Positions 50,548 to 59,572 of a stretch of 64,000 nt of DNA are shown piece after piece. The stretch's first letter is position 1. The number at the start of each line of letters is the position of its first letter. The position numbers were made by a program, and so were the translations under genes. This DNA is from Sphingomonas pituitosa NBRC 102491 (GTDB taxonomy: Bacteria > Pseudomonadota > Alphaproteobacteria > Sphingomonadales > Sphingomonadaceae), in contig NZ_BCYY01000017.1 of NCBI RefSeq assembly GCF_001598435.1, forward strand, positions 1 through 64,000, in the 5' to 3' direction. The notes under the pieces were generated by a model, which was given only the letters and a program-made list of their open reading frames with translations, was not told the DNA's origin and ran no database searches.

Positions 50548-51357
50548 ATGATCGCGGGGAAATTGCTGATGGCAGCGACACTGGCGCTCGCCGCGCAAGC
50601 CAGCCAGGCTGCGGTTGCCGCACCACCAGAAGGACCGGCGGCGCCGCGCGCCATCGATCTCGCGAAGGCCTTCAACACGCGCTCTCCCTGGATGTTCACG
50701 CCGCTCCAAGGGCCGGACATCGTCGATCCGATCATGGGCGAACCGGACGCGACGGCCCCGGGCGAGATCCGCATGTGCATCAGCAAAGATCATGGCAGGA
50801 CCTGCTCGCCGGTGCTGGATGGCGCTCTTGTCGTGCGGGGCCAGCGCGACACGTTTTCCGAGGCGCACTATCTCAACCAAGCCCGGATTGTGTATCCCGC
50901 CGCCGGGAAGCCCATGCTGTTGCTCCAATTTGGCAGCCTCCGGAGCATGAACGGGGATCAGCGGATCGCCACGGTGGCGCTTGCCTATGATCGCACCAAG
51001 GACGCGTTCTTCGTCGCGTATGATCGGCGTACCGGCCACAACAACAATCAGGAAGTTCGGTACATTGCCGAAGGGCCGCTACGTGGCGCCATTCTCTCGG
51101 CCGAACCTACCGAGAACGCGCCATTCGGCTTCTGGATGACGGTGAACCGCATCGGCCCCGACAATCGCTATGCTGAAGTCCTGCGCTACCGCAGTGCCAC
51201 CCGCTATGGTGACGGCAATCCGCTAGCGGTCATTGATTCGGAAATGCCGAACCTGCATCGGCGGCTGGGGTTCTGGCGTCCCGGGGCGCCGTTGCCGGTT
51301 CCCCCCGGCAACTGCTCCAAGCCGCATTTGGTCAGCGGCGCACTGTGGTGCCGTTGA
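50548..51357 (+). CDS. exported protein of unknown function
   Basis: A 269-residue exported protein. The signal MIAGKLLMAATLALAAQASQA is fixed by GGAG six bases before ATG 50548. The mature part has alternating beta strands (ARIVYPAAGKPMLLLQFGS, QRIATVALAYDRTKDAFFVAYD, QEVRYIAEGPLRGAILSAEPTE split at the Gly) and four Cys, including RMCISKDHGRTC and the terminal SKPH..GALWCR. The strand pattern could be a beta-propeller blade set or jelly roll. No family recognised. Confidence 0.65.
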   Translation: MIAGKLLMAATLALAAQASQAAVAAPPEGPAAPRAIDLAKAFNTRSPWMFTPLQGPDIVDPIMGEPDATAPGEIRMCISKDHGRTCSPVLDGALVVRGQRDTFSEAHYLNQARIVYPAAGKPMLLLQFGSLRSMNGDQRIATVALAYDRTKDAFFVAYDRRTGHNNNQEVRYIAEGPLRGAILSAEPTENAPFGFWMTVNRIGPDNRYAEVLRYRSATRYGDGNPLAVIDSEMPNLHRRLGFWRPGAPLPVPPGNCSKPHLVSGALWCR

Positions 51358-51964
51358 GTCTGGTGCCGCCCACGGCAGGAGCACGCGCATACGGCACCGC
51401 CGCCTCCCATTGCAGGAGGACAGACAGCGCGGACTCGATCGCGGATCGACAACGGCTGCTGCCGGAATGCGCATCCGAGGATCGAGATGTGCGAGTCTCT
51501 GGGCGCATCGTCATCAGGGCGTTGCGCTACAGCGCGTCGAAGCAGGTGGCGGACGTCCCGCTCGGTTGGGCAACGGTCTGCGGAACTGGGTAAAATGTCG
51601 GCACCGAGGTGGGGCATCTCGGATGCGATGAGGGCCATTGGGCGGTGCCGAGCGAGCCGAGCGGCAAATGGTCCGGGCTGGTGCTGCCGATGGCACGGCG
51701 GATCGTGTTCGAGTGGTTCGACGAGCGGATCATGCTCGCGGAACGCGCCGACTGACACGCGGTCAGGTGAAGCCGGCGTCCGGCACGTCGGGTCGGCGGC
51801 AAGCAACCCTTCTCCAGAAGGCCGATAAACTTCGCAACTTGCCCATATATCCTGACCAGCGGATGTGGCGCAGGCACCGGGCACGAGCGCAGGTCCGGCC
51901 GCGCCAGAGTCTGGTTGGTTCTGCTCGGCTTCCATGCGATGCTCGTCTGCGAGCGGAGGCGTCG
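51358..51964. other. gene-poor stretch, possible decayed gene
   Basis: About 600 bases. One plus-strand frame is open from 51345 to a TAA at 51591-51593 and then again to TGA 51753-51755. The second part (51609-51755, GTG start, 48 codons: LGCDEGHWAVPSEPSGKWSG, ARRIVFEWFDERIML) looks protein-like and could be the 3' end of a lost gene. Nothing else is supported. The last 20 bases hold the ribosome binding site of the next gene. Confidence 0.35.
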
Positions 51965-53041
51965 ATGCAGATTGATCGTAGAAACGTCCTCAAGGCGGGC
52001 GCCGCATCCCTCCTGATGGCAGCGGCCAAGCCGGGCAGCGGCACGCTTGCGGTTCCGACGGTCGATGGGCTGGAACTCACCATCTTGATAGACGGCACGA
52101 CTGCCGTGTTCGGCGCTGCCGTCAGCCGCGCAGGCTTTCGTTCGGTGCCGCCGCCTATCACCCACGACTACCACGCCGCCTTTGCCGGCCAATGGGGATA
52201 CTCGCTGCTCGCGCGGTCGATGGTCGGCGGCACGGTTCGGCGGACGCTGGTCGATTTCGGCTACACGCCCGAAGCGCTGCTGAACAACATGGCCCAACTC
52301 GACGTCGATCCCGCGACGATCGACGCGGCGGTGCTGAGCCACGGGCATTACGACCATTTCGGTGGCCTTGACGGCCTGCTGGCCACCGGCAAGGTCCGGC
52401 GCGGCATTCCCTTGTTCGTCGGCGGGGAAGAGGCGTTTTGCGCCCGCGTCCGCGGCATCGAACCGGACGGTCCTCCATTCGGCGCGGTCGACCGTCCCGC
52501 CCTCCGCGCCGCGGGTGTGGATCTGCGCGTCTCGGCGGAGCCCGCGATCGTCGCCGGCCACGGCTTCACGACAGGTAGGATTCCGCTCACCTCGCCCGAG
52601 CATCCGCGCGTACCGACGGGGATGATGCCGGGGCAAGGATGCTCCCGGCAACTGCTCGACGGGGACAAGCAAGCCGCCGCCTTCCTCGTCGACGATGCCG
52701 TGCACGAGCTGGGAACTGCCTTCCACCTGCGGGACAAGGGGCTGGTCGTGATCGGCTCCTGCAGCCATCGCGGCATCATCAACACCGTCCGGCGTGCCCA
52801 GGCCGTATCGGGGATCGACAGGGTGTATGCGATCGTCGGCGGCTTCCATCTCGTCCCGCCGCAGACGCGCGAGCAGGCGCTGGAAACCGTGCGTCTGATG
52901 CAGGCGCTCGACCCGGACTATATCATTCCCGGTCATTGCACGGGCGAGACCTTCATCGCCGCGGCGCAGGCAGCGATGCCGGACAGGGTGCTGCGCTCCA
53001 TCGTCGGTACGCGCTACCAGTTCGGAACAGCTGCCGCCTGA
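51965..53041 (+). CDS. exported metallo-beta-lactamase-fold hydrolase
   Basis: A 358-residue protein with a Tat-like signal (DRRNVLKAGAASLLMAAA) and a metallo-beta-lactamase fold. The metal motif is LSHGHYDHFGGLDGLL; further ligands lie in VVIGSCSHRGIINTV and IPGHCTGE. The SHGHYDH...GHCTG pattern is that of the MJ0296/tetrahydromethanopterin-type (beta-ribofuranosyl-aminobenzene phosphate synthase-like) group, whose members in bacteria have varied or unknown substrates. GGAGG five bases upstream fixes ATG 51965. Confidence 0.82.
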   Translation: MQIDRRNVLKAGAASLLMAAAKPGSGTLAVPTVDGLELTILIDGTTAVFGAAVSRAGFRSVPPPITHDYHAAFAGQWGYSLLARSMVGGTVRRTLVDFGYTPEALLNNMAQLDVDPATIDAAVLSHGHYDHFGGLDGLLATGKVRRGIPLFVGGEEAFCARVRGIEPDGPPFGAVDRPALRAAGVDLRVSAEPAIVAGHGFTTGRIPLTSPEHPRVPTGMMPGQGCSRQLLDGDKQAAAFLVDDAVHELGTAFHLRDKGLVVIGSCSHRGIINTVRRAQAVSGIDRVYAIVGGFHLVPPQTREQALETVRLMQALDPDYIIPGHCTGETFIAAAQAAMPDRVLRSIVGTRYQFGTAAA

Positions 53042-53051
53042 GGATGCGGGC

Positions 53052-53948
53052 CTAAAGCGCGGCTGCGACCTCGCTGATGAGGGTGCGCAGCCAGCGATGC
53101 GCAGGGTCGTGGCGATAGCGGACGTGCCAGGCCATCTCGACCGGGAAGGTGCCCAGGTCCACCGGCGCCTCGAGCACCTTCAGCCGGGGATCGTGCGCCA
53201 GCCTGCGACAGATCAGCGCGGGCAGCGTCGCGCAATAATCGGTGACGGCGACCATCTCCGCCACGGCGAAGAAGTTGGTGACGGAGATCGCCACGTCGCG
53301 CTTCAGCTGCTGCTGCGCCAGCGCCTGGAACAGCCCGGCGCGCATGCGGCCCGGCGGCACGATGTTGACGTGCTTCATGCCCTCGAACTGCTCGCGGGTA
53401 ATCCTGTCCCCCACCTGGGGATGATCGGCCCGCACCACGCAGGCCAGCCCCTCGTCCATCACATGCTGGACGACGAGATTGTCGGGCGGGTCGATGACCC
53501 GGCCGAGCACCAGCGCCGTCGTGCCGGAGACGACGCCGGTCTCCGCCAGATCGTTGCCATAGGGGGTGAGGCGCAGCTTGATGCCCGGCGCCGCCCGCTG
53601 GAGCCGCGCCACCACTGCGGGCACCAGCACGAACTCGACATAGCCGTTGGGCGCGATGGTCAGCAGGCGTTCGGCGGTGGCGGGATCGAATTCCTGCTGG
53701 CCAAGCACTGCATCGTCGAGCCGAGCCAGCGCTTCGGCAATGGCGGGCGCCAGTTCCAGCGCGATCGGCGTCGGCTGGATGCCGTAGCGCTCGCGGATGA
53801 ACAGCTGGTCCTGCAGCATCAGCCGCAGCCGGGCGAGCGCGTTGGATAGCGCCGGCTGCGTCATCCCCATCCGCTCCGCCGCGCGGGTTACGCTGCGCTC
53901 TTCCATCAGCGCGACGAAGATCGGCAGCAGGTTCAGGTCGTAGCGCAT
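53052..53948 (-). CDS. LysR-family regulator
   Basis: A 298-residue LysR-type regulator. The N-terminal helix-turn-helix reads EERSVTRAAERMGMTQPALSNALARLR, followed by a two-lobed effector domain. The RDLNLLPIF-like start (MRYDLNLLPIFVALMEE) is typical of the NodD/LinR-like branch. It is divergent from a DJ-1/PfpI, ABM, alpha/beta-hydrolase run, which is its likely target; an inverted repeat lies in the shared 118-base gap. Inducer unknown. Confidence 0.9.
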   Translation of the reverse strand: MRYDLNLLPIFVALMEERSVTRAAERMGMTQPALSNALARLRLMLQDQLFIRERYGIQPTPIALELAPAIAEALARLDDAVLGQQEFDPATAERLLTIAPNGYVEFVLVPAVVARLQRAAPGIKLRLTPYGNDLAETGVVSGTTALVLGRVIDPPDNLVVQHVMDEGLACVVRADHPQVGDRITREQFEGMKHVNIVPPGRMRAGLFQALAQQQLKRDVAISVTNFFAVAEMVAVTDYCATLPALICRRLAHDPRLKVLEAPVDLGTFPVEMAWHVRYRHDPAHRWLRTLISEVAAAL

Positions 53949-53969
53949 ACAGTCATATCGCGGACAGCA

Positions 53970-53989
53970 TATCTACAATCAAGAAGATA
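53970..53989. promoter_or_regulatory. putative LysR operator
   Basis: TATCT-N10-AGATA is an inverted repeat of the T-N11-A type bound by LysR proteins. It lies 21 bases upstream of the LysR gene and before the divergent DJ-1/PfpI gene, as expected for joint control. Identified by symmetry and position only. Confidence 0.45.
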
Positions 53990-54066
53990 AACTTCTGAAA
54001 TATGTCGTGACGCGCCATCTTGCACCTGCCGCAGCGGTTGCGGCGCAGCGCACGAAAGGCTCCATC

Positions 54067-54867
54067 ATGACCAAGGCAACCATCCTCATCCTCGGCTCCA
54101 ATGCGACGCAGATCGAGCTGCGCGGCGGCGGCAGCGCCACGATCGGCCAGTATCTGAACGAGACGGTGGTGCCCACGCTGGCGCTGATCGACGCCGGCTA
54201 CGATGTCGTGCTCGCTACGCCGAACGGGACCAAGCCGATCCTCGACGCGGTATCGGACACGGTGGACCATTTCGGCGGGGACCAGGCGGCCTATGACCGC
54301 GCCCGCCGCTTCTTCGCCGACGCGCCGCAGATGAACGCCGTGCAGACCCTGCGCGCGGTGATCGAAGGCGGGCTGGACCGGTTCGCCGGCGTGTTCGTCC
54401 CCGGCGGCCACGCACCGGCAGTCGACCTGATTCAGGACGCCGCGATCGGCACCATCCTGCGCCACTTCCACGACGCCGGAAAGCCGACCGCGCTGCTCTG
54501 CCACGGCCCCGTCGCGATCCTTGCCGCCCTGCCGGAGGCATCGGCCTATCGCGCGGCGCTGATCGCCGGCGACTCCGAGAAGGCCGCCGCGCTGGGCCAG
54601 GACTGGATCTATGCGGGCTATGCCATGACCGTGTTCTCGGCCGAGGAGGAGAAGATTGCCGAGGCACAGCTGCTGGGCGGCGAACTCTATTTCGACATGG
54701 AGCGCGCGCTGAAGACGGCGGGTGGCGACGTGTCGGTCACGGCGACGAACTTCGCGCCGAACGTGGTCGTCGATCGCGAACTGATCACCGGCCAGAACCC
54801 GTCCTCGGACCACCAGCTCGCCACGGCGCTGATCGACGCGCTGGACCGCGCACGCGCCACGGCGTGA
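54067..54867 (+). CDS. DJ-1/PfpI-family protein
   Basis: A 266-residue protein of the class I glutamine-amidotransferase-like superfamily. The nucleophile elbow is TALLCHGPVAIL, with a preceding GVFVPGGHAPAVDL and an N-terminal TILILGSNATQIELRGGG. This set matches HchA/glyoxalase-III-like or related DJ-1 proteins that detoxify reactive carbonyls. It heads a run with an ABM monooxygenase and a hydrolase under the divergent LysR gene. Precise substrate unknown. Confidence 0.82.
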   Translation: MTKATILILGSNATQIELRGGGSATIGQYLNETVVPTLALIDAGYDVVLATPNGTKPILDAVSDTVDHFGGDQAAYDRARRFFADAPQMNAVQTLRAVIEGGLDRFAGVFVPGGHAPAVDLIQDAAIGTILRHFHDAGKPTALLCHGPVAILAALPEASAYRAALIAGDSEKAAALGQDWIYAGYAMTVFSAEEEKIAEAQLLGGELYFDMERALKTAGGDVSVTATNFAPNVVVDRELITGQNPSSDHQLATALIDALDRARATA

Positions 54868-54935
54868 GCACTCGCATGACCGGTGGAGCGCTTCGCCTGC
54901 GCTCCGCCCCGCCTCATCCAAGAAGGAACACCACC

Positions 54936-55232
54936 ATGTCCACCCAAGTGAAGACCGTCGCGATCCTTACCGCACATGCCGGCAAGGTACCGGAACTCCG
55001 CCAGCTCCTCGACGCCATGCTCGCGCCCAGCCGCGCCGAGCCGGGTAATCTGCGCTACGATCTCTGGCAGGACCGCGACGAGCCGGCCCGCTTCGTGCTC
55101 GACGAACTCTATGTCGATGCGGATGCCGTCGCGGCCCATCGCGCGAGCCCGCATTTCCAGGCCTATGCCGCCAGGATTGCCGATATCGCCGAGCGGACCG
55201 CGATCCCGCTCATCCCCGTCGCTGTCGCCTGA
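54936..55232 (+). CDS. antibiotic biosynthesis monooxygenase (ABM) domain protein
   Basis: A 98-residue single ABM domain: VKTVAILTAHAGKVPELRQL, the conserved EPGNLRYDLWQDRDEP and FVLDELYVDADAVAAHRASP. Such proteins act as dimeric cofactor-free oxygenases or quinol-handling enzymes (YgiN-like). AGAAGGA upstream supports ATG 54936. It lies 68 bases after the DJ-1 gene and 28 before the hydrolase, probably in one transcript. Confidence 0.85.
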   Translation: MSTQVKTVAILTAHAGKVPELRQLLDAMLAPSRAEPGNLRYDLWQDRDEPARFVLDELYVDADAVAAHRASPHFQAYAARIADIAERTAIPLIPVAVA

Positions 55233-55260
55233 CCCGCGCGCCTTTTCTCGGGGAAGCATC

Positions 55261-56025
55261 ATGACTCGCCCGTTCGCCACGTTGCTCGCGCTCACCGCTT
55301 CCCTCGGTTTCGCGGTTCCCGCCCTCGCTCAAGCGGCGGAAAAGCCGGTCTCGATCGTCCTCGTCCACGGTGCCTTCGTCGATGCCTCGGGTTGGCGCGG
55401 GGTGTATGACCGCCTGACCAGGGACGGGTACGAGGTGCTGGTGGTGCAGAACCCGACGATCACGCTTGAAGACGACGTCGCGCGCACCCGCCGCGCGATC
55501 GCCAAGGCACGGCATCCAGTGGTGCTGGTCGGCCATTCCTATGGCGGATCCGTGATCACCGAGGCGGGCAACGATCCCAAGGTGCGCAGCCTCGTCTATC
55601 TCGCCGCCTTCGCTCCCGATGCGGGCGAGTCGGTCGCCAAGCTGGCCGAGAAGCCGGTCCCTGGGGAAGCCGGCGCCCCCCTGCTGCCGCCCGAAAACGG
55701 CTTCCTGATCGTCGATCCGGCCAAGTTCGCCACAGCGTTCGCGGCCGATGTCGATCCCGCCGCGGGCGCGTTCCTCGCGAACGAGCAGGTGCCCTGGGGG
55801 CTGAAGGCCGTGGGCGGCGTGGTCGGCCACGCGGCGTGGCACGCGAAGCCGAGCTACTTCCTGGTCACCACGCAAGACCGGATGGTGCCGCCCACCGCGC
55901 AGCGTGGCATGGCAGCACGCGCCCATGGCATCGTGCAGGAAATCGCCAGCAGCCACGCGGTGATGCTCTCCCATCCCGACGCCGTCGCCGGCTTCATCGA
56001 GCGCGCCGGGGGTACCCGGCGCTGA
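55261..56025 (+). CDS. exported alpha/beta hydrolase
   Basis: A 254-residue hydrolase with a signal peptide (FATLLALTASLGFAVPALA|Q). The oxyanion-hole HGAFVDASGWRG, nucleophile elbow VGHSYGGSV, acid in TTQDRMVPP and terminal SSHAVMLSHPD give a complete Ser/Asp/His triad. The group is that of small EstC-like esterases often exported in sphingomonads. Probably the third gene of the LysR-linked run. Confidence 0.87.
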   Translation: MTRPFATLLALTASLGFAVPALAQAAEKPVSIVLVHGAFVDASGWRGVYDRLTRDGYEVLVVQNPTITLEDDVARTRRAIAKARHPVVLVGHSYGGSVITEAGNDPKVRSLVYLAAFAPDAGESVAKLAEKPVPGEAGAPLLPPENGFLIVDPAKFATAFAADVDPAAGAFLANEQVPWGLKAVGGVVGHAAWHAKPSYFLVTTQDRMVPPTAQRGMAARAHGIVQEIASSHAVMLSHPDAVAGFIERAGGTRR

Positions 56026-56077
56026 GGGGGGCAGGGGCGCGTCGTCGATCTCCCTCGATCGGCGACGCGCCCGCGGC

Positions 56078-56803
56078 TTACCAGGGCACCTGCTGCTGCT
56101 CGAAAAAGAAGCGACCCGTCACCTCGTGAGCCGCTTGGGTTGCCAGCCAGACGATGCCTGCTGCCGCCTGCTCGACGGTGCGATAGCCCGAATGGCCGTT
56201 GAAATCGGTCGCGGTATAGCCGGGGTCCGCCGCGTTCACCGCGATGCCGTACGCGGCCAGGTCCTTGGCGAAGGCGAGCGTCACTGCGTTGAGCGCGGTC
56301 TTGGAGCTATTGTATCCCAGGATGTTGACGGCGTGGTGTGGATTGGCCGGATCCGACAGCCAGCCCAGCGAACCGAGCCCGCTGCTCACCATCACGACGC
56401 GGGCATCGTGCCCCGCCTTCAGCAGCGGCAGGAAGGCCTGGGTCATCCGCATCGGCGCGAAGACGTTGGTCTCGTACACTGCCCTGATGTCGTCGAGCGG
56501 CTGCTCGCTGGGGCGGATGGGCTGCATGCCCGGAATGCCGGCATTGTTGACCAGCAGATCGAGCTTGCCGTCCGCTTCTCCGATCCGGGTCACCGCCGAA
56601 CGGACGCTCGCGTCGCTGGTCACATCGAGCGTCACGGTGCGGACATCCACCCCTTCGGCGGCAAGACGGCTCGCCGCCTGCGCGCCGCGGTCCGCGTCGC
56701 GGCTGCCAAGCCAGATGCGAAGGCACTGCCTGCCGAGCTGGCGAGCGGTTTCGTAGCCGATGCTCTTGTTGGCACCGGTGATGAGGACGGTTCTGTCTGT
56801 CAA
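56078..56803 (-). CDS. short-chain dehydrogenase/reductase
   Basis: A 241-residue NAD(P)-dependent SDR. The nucleotide site is VLITGANKSIGYETA, then LDVTSD, LVNNAGIPG, and the catalytic Ser in VMVSSGLGS with YNSSKTAL supplying Tyr and Lys. The end (NAADPGYTATDFNGHSG) is typical. The start is TTG 56803, with AGGAG seven bases upstream; no ATG fits, and the long upstream open frame is only a high-GC artefact. It is divergent from a LysR gene that probably controls it. Confidence 0.88.
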   Translation of the reverse strand: MTDRTVLITGANKSIGYETARQLGRQCLRIWLGSRDADRGAQAASRLAAEGVDVRTVTLDVTSDASVRSAVTRIGEADGKLDLLVNNAGIPGMQPIRPSEQPLDDIRAVYETNVFAPMRMTQAFLPLLKAGHDARVVMVSSGLGSLGWLSDPANPHHAVNILGYNSSKTALNAVTLAFAKDLAAYGIAVNAADPGYTATDFNGHSGYRTVEQAAAGIVWLATQAAHEVTGRFFFEQQQVPW

Positions 56804-56860
56804 TGCTCTGCTCCTGCGCGAGGGGCGGTGGCGGCATGCCAAGGGCGCCTTCGCGGCATA

Positions 56861-56881
56861 CCGAACAATATCGGCGTTCGG
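56861..56881. promoter_or_regulatory. putative LysR operator between SDR and LysR genes
   Basis: CCGAAC-N9-GTTCGG is a perfect 6-base inverted repeat in the 120-base gap between the divergent SDR and LysR genes. CCGAACAAT recurs at 56927 over the LysR start. This fits autoregulation and control of the SDR gene. Identified by symmetry and position only. Confidence 0.45.
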
Positions 56882-56923
56882 AGCGCTTTGATAATCCAGC
56901 CAGGATCGAATAGGCTGATCGGT

Positions 56924-57847
56924 ATGCCGAACAATGTGGAGGTGACGAGCCTCGATAGTCTGCGCGTTTTCCTGTCGGTGGTGGACGCACGCGGCTTCCG
57001 TGCCGCGTCCAAGCAACTGGGCCTCTCGCCATCCACCGTCAGCGAAAAGATCGCCGACCTCGAGCAGCAGCTGGGCGTCCCCCTGCTCACCCGCACGACC
57101 CGCAGCGTCGTGCCGACCGAGGCGGGACTCGCCCTTGCGACGCGCATGGCACCGCTGCTGGCCGAGGCACGGGCAGCGCTTCAGGACGCGGCGAACTCCC
57201 AGGCGGATGTCCGCGGCCTGCTCCGGCTGAACGTGACCGGCGCGGTGATGATCGATATCCTGCCGCCGCTGCTGGACCGGTTCCTGAACCTGCACCCGCA
57301 CGTCCGGGTCGAGATCGTGGTGGAGGATCGGCTGGTCGATATCGTGGCGGCCGGATGCGACGCAGGCATCCGCTATGGCGAGCATCTCGCCAAGGACATG
57401 ATCGCGGTCCCGATCGGACCGAAGGAGCAGGCGCTCGCCTATGCCGCCGCGCCATTCTATCTGGCACGCCGCCCCGCGCCGCAAGGCCCCCGGGACCTGA
57501 TGGCGCATGACGCGATCAGGCTCCGCTTCTCTAGCGGCGCGCTCGTCGCCTGGGAATTCGAGCGAGAACAGGAGACGATCACGATCGACCCGCCCGGCAG
57601 ACTGATCATCGGGGTGGATGGGGCACCTGCCGCCATTGCCGCTGCGTGCGCTGGACACGGCATCATCGGTACGTTCGGGAACTGGCTTGAGCCCCGTTTC
57701 GAGGATGGTTCGCTTGTACCCGTACTGCCGCAATGGTGGCCGGTGTTCGAAGGTCCAAGGCTGTACTTCTCCAGCCGCTTCGTCCCCGCGCCGCTGCGAG
57801 CGTTCATCGACCTGGTTGCTTCTGATCGGCGGTCGGCTGTGCGCTAG
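56924..57847 (+). CDS. LysR-family regulator
   Basis: A 307-residue LysR regulator. The helix-turn-helix reads GFRAASKQLGLSPSTVSEKIADLEQQLG and TRTTRSVVPTEAGLALA. The effector domain carries GRLIIGVDGAPAAIAAACAG and the typical end. ATG 56924 gives the family N-terminus. It is divergent from the SDR gene; such divergent LysR/SDR pairs commonly form one regulatory unit. Confidence 0.88.
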   Translation: MPNNVEVTSLDSLRVFLSVVDARGFRAASKQLGLSPSTVSEKIADLEQQLGVPLLTRTTRSVVPTEAGLALATRMAPLLAEARAALQDAANSQADVRGLLRLNVTGAVMIDILPPLLDRFLNLHPHVRVEIVVEDRLVDIVAAGCDAGIRYGEHLAKDMIAVPIGPKEQALAYAAAPFYLARRPAPQGPRDLMAHDAIRLRFSSGALVAWEFEREQETITIDPPGRLIIGVDGAPAAIAAACAGHGIIGTFGNWLEPRFEDGSLVPVLPQWWPVFEGPRLYFSSRFVPAPLRAFIDLVASDRRSAVR

Positions 57848-57902
57848 AGCTGCAGCCGATCGCCGATACAGCGGCGGGACTCCATTGCTGCGGGCACGGA
57901 TG

Positions 57903-58674
57903 AAGGCGGAAATGACCGGCCTGCCAGCGCCCCTGGCAACGCCTGCGGGACTTGGGGGCCGCAACGCCGCTGATCGCGGCCCCCACCCCGACGCCGAGGG
58001 AGGCGGCGTTGCAACCTCGTTGCTCTGGACCGTGTTCGGCGGCGTCGTGATCGGAGGCGTGACCGCCTTCGTGGTGCTGGCGGTCGCGGGCCGGACGGAG
58101 GACCATCTCGTGGAAGTGACGCTGACCACCGTCATTCCCTGGGCGAGCTTCCTGCTCGCGGAGCATGTCCATGCCTCCGGTGTGTTCGCGGCACTCGCCG
58201 CCGGTATCATTGTGGGCGAGATCGGCCCGCGCGGGTCGATCTCGGTTGCCGGGCGCCAACATGTCCAGGATTTCTGGGCCTATGCCGCCTTCCTCGCCAA
58301 TTCCTGCCTGTTCCTGCTGATCGGCAGCCACGAGGCGCACCAACCGATCGCGTTGGTGAGCGGCGCGCTGGTTGCGGGCATCCTGCTCACGCTGCTCGGC
58401 CGCGCGGCGGCGGTGTACCCGCTGGCGGCACTGTTCGCCGGCACCAAGCTGCGGCTGCCCGCCACCTACCAGCATGCGCTGGTGTGGGGCGAACTGCGCG
58501 GTGCGGTGGGCCCTCGCGCTGGCGCTGGCGGTGCCGGCGAGCGTGGCCGAGCGCAGCGTGATCGTCGTCCTCACCTTCGGCGTGGTGGCCTTCTCGATCT
58601 TCGCCCAGGGGCTCACCATGCCGCCGCTGCTGCGTCGCTGGAATCTGACCGGCGCGGAGGACGCCGAGCATTGA
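57903..58674 (+). pseudogene. decayed cation/proton antiporter gene (NhaP type)
   Basis: The frame from about 58018 reads as the C-terminal half of a CPA1 antiporter: LLWTVFGGVVIGGVTAFVVL, SFLLAEHVHASGVFAALAAG and HALVWGELRGAVG. At 58511-58513 the run CCC should be CC; the frame then shifts and continues as LALALAVPASVAERSVIVVL to a stop at 58672-58674 (GAEDAEH). The N-terminal half is missing and no start is seen. Both defects together make function unlikely. The upstream LysR gene appears intact. Confidence 0.8.
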
Positions 58675-58987
58675 TTCAGGGGGCAGATGAAGTCGTTCGC
58701 GCTTGCGGCGTTTCGTCGCGAGCCCATCTCGCAAGCGACCGAGACAATGACCTCGAACGCCATCGCAGCCTGCTGGTGGGCGGGAAGGGAAGGGCTGTCG
58801 ATCCCCTGCGATTGCTATCGTGTGCGGCGGAGATCGCATCCCTTCTTCGATTCCAGACACCCGCCTTTCGCCTGCGCGCGGAGCGGTTGCAGCAAGTGGT
58901 GCGGCCAGGCACCCCCCCTGACCTGCCGGCGTTTGACGCGCTGGCGCTTTGCTGCCAACTCGTTGTGCAACTGCGAAAGGCGCTCGG
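58675..58987. other. gap upstream of nasT, no supported gene
   Basis: About 310 bases. One plus frame reads protein-like for a while (LLRFQTPAFRLRAERLQQVV, FDALALCCQLVVQL) but has no start or known motif; it may be the end of a lost gene. The nasT promoter probably lies here. No hairpin-plus-T-run is seen. Confidence 0.35.
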
Positions 58988-59572
58988 GTGCGGATCGTCA
59001 TTGTCGATGACAGCGGGGCACGCGCGTCGGTGCTCGAAGAGGGCCTGCGGGAGGCGGGGTATGACGACATCCATTTCGTCCCGCCCCGGGGCGCGTTCGT
59101 CGCCCGAATCGAGCGGATGGCGCCCGATGTGGTGCTGATGGACCTTGGCAGCCCCAGCCGCGACACGCTGGAGGAAATGCTGCTCGTAAGCCGCGCGCTC
59201 GCGAAGCCGATCGCGATGTTCGTCGATCAGTCCGACGAATCGATGATCGGCGCGGCGATCGACGCGGGCGTTTCCGCCTATGTCGTCGACGGGCTGCGCA
59301 AGGATCGGGTGAAGCCGATCCTCGAACTGGCGGTGCGTCGGTTCACGGCCTTCTCGCGGATGCAGACCGAACTGGACGAGGCACGCACCGCGCTCGCCAA
59401 CCGCAAGACGATCGACAAGGCCAAGGCGATCCTGATGGCACAGCGCGGACTGAACGAGGCCGATGCCTATGCGCTGCTGCGCAGCACGGCGATGAACCAG
59501 GGGAAGCGGATGGTCGATGTGGCAGAGGCGCTGATCACCGCGAGCAGCCTGCTGGGCGGAGGCGCGGCATGA
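58988..59572 (+). CDS. nasT: NasT, ANTAR-domain nitrate-response antiterminator
   Basis: A 194-residue RNA-binding response regulator. A receiver-like domain (RIVIVDDSG, VLMDLGSPS) is followed by an ANTAR domain (DKAKAILMAQRGLNEADAYALLRSTAMNQGKRMVDVAEAL). NasT binds hexaloop hairpins in leader RNAs and prevents termination when nitrate releases it from NasS. GTG 58988 has AAAGG eight bases upstream. It overlaps nasS by four bases. Two leader RNAs of the expected type lie downstream in this window. Confidence 0.93.
   Translation: MRIVIVDDSGARASVLEEGLREAGYDDIHFVPPRGAFVARIERMAPDVVLMDLGSPSRDTLEEMLLVSRALAKPIAMFVDQSDESMIGAAIDAGVSAYVVDGLRKDRVKPILELAVRRFTAFSRMQTELDEARTALANRKTIDKAKAILMAQRGLNEADAYALLRSTAMNQGKRMVDVAEALITASSLLGGGAA

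Noticed and set aside
56804..58210. N-terminal extension of the SDR frame by about 470 codons
   Set aside because: The SDR fold begins at TTG 56803 with its own ribosome binding site; upstream reading is antisense to the LysR gene.
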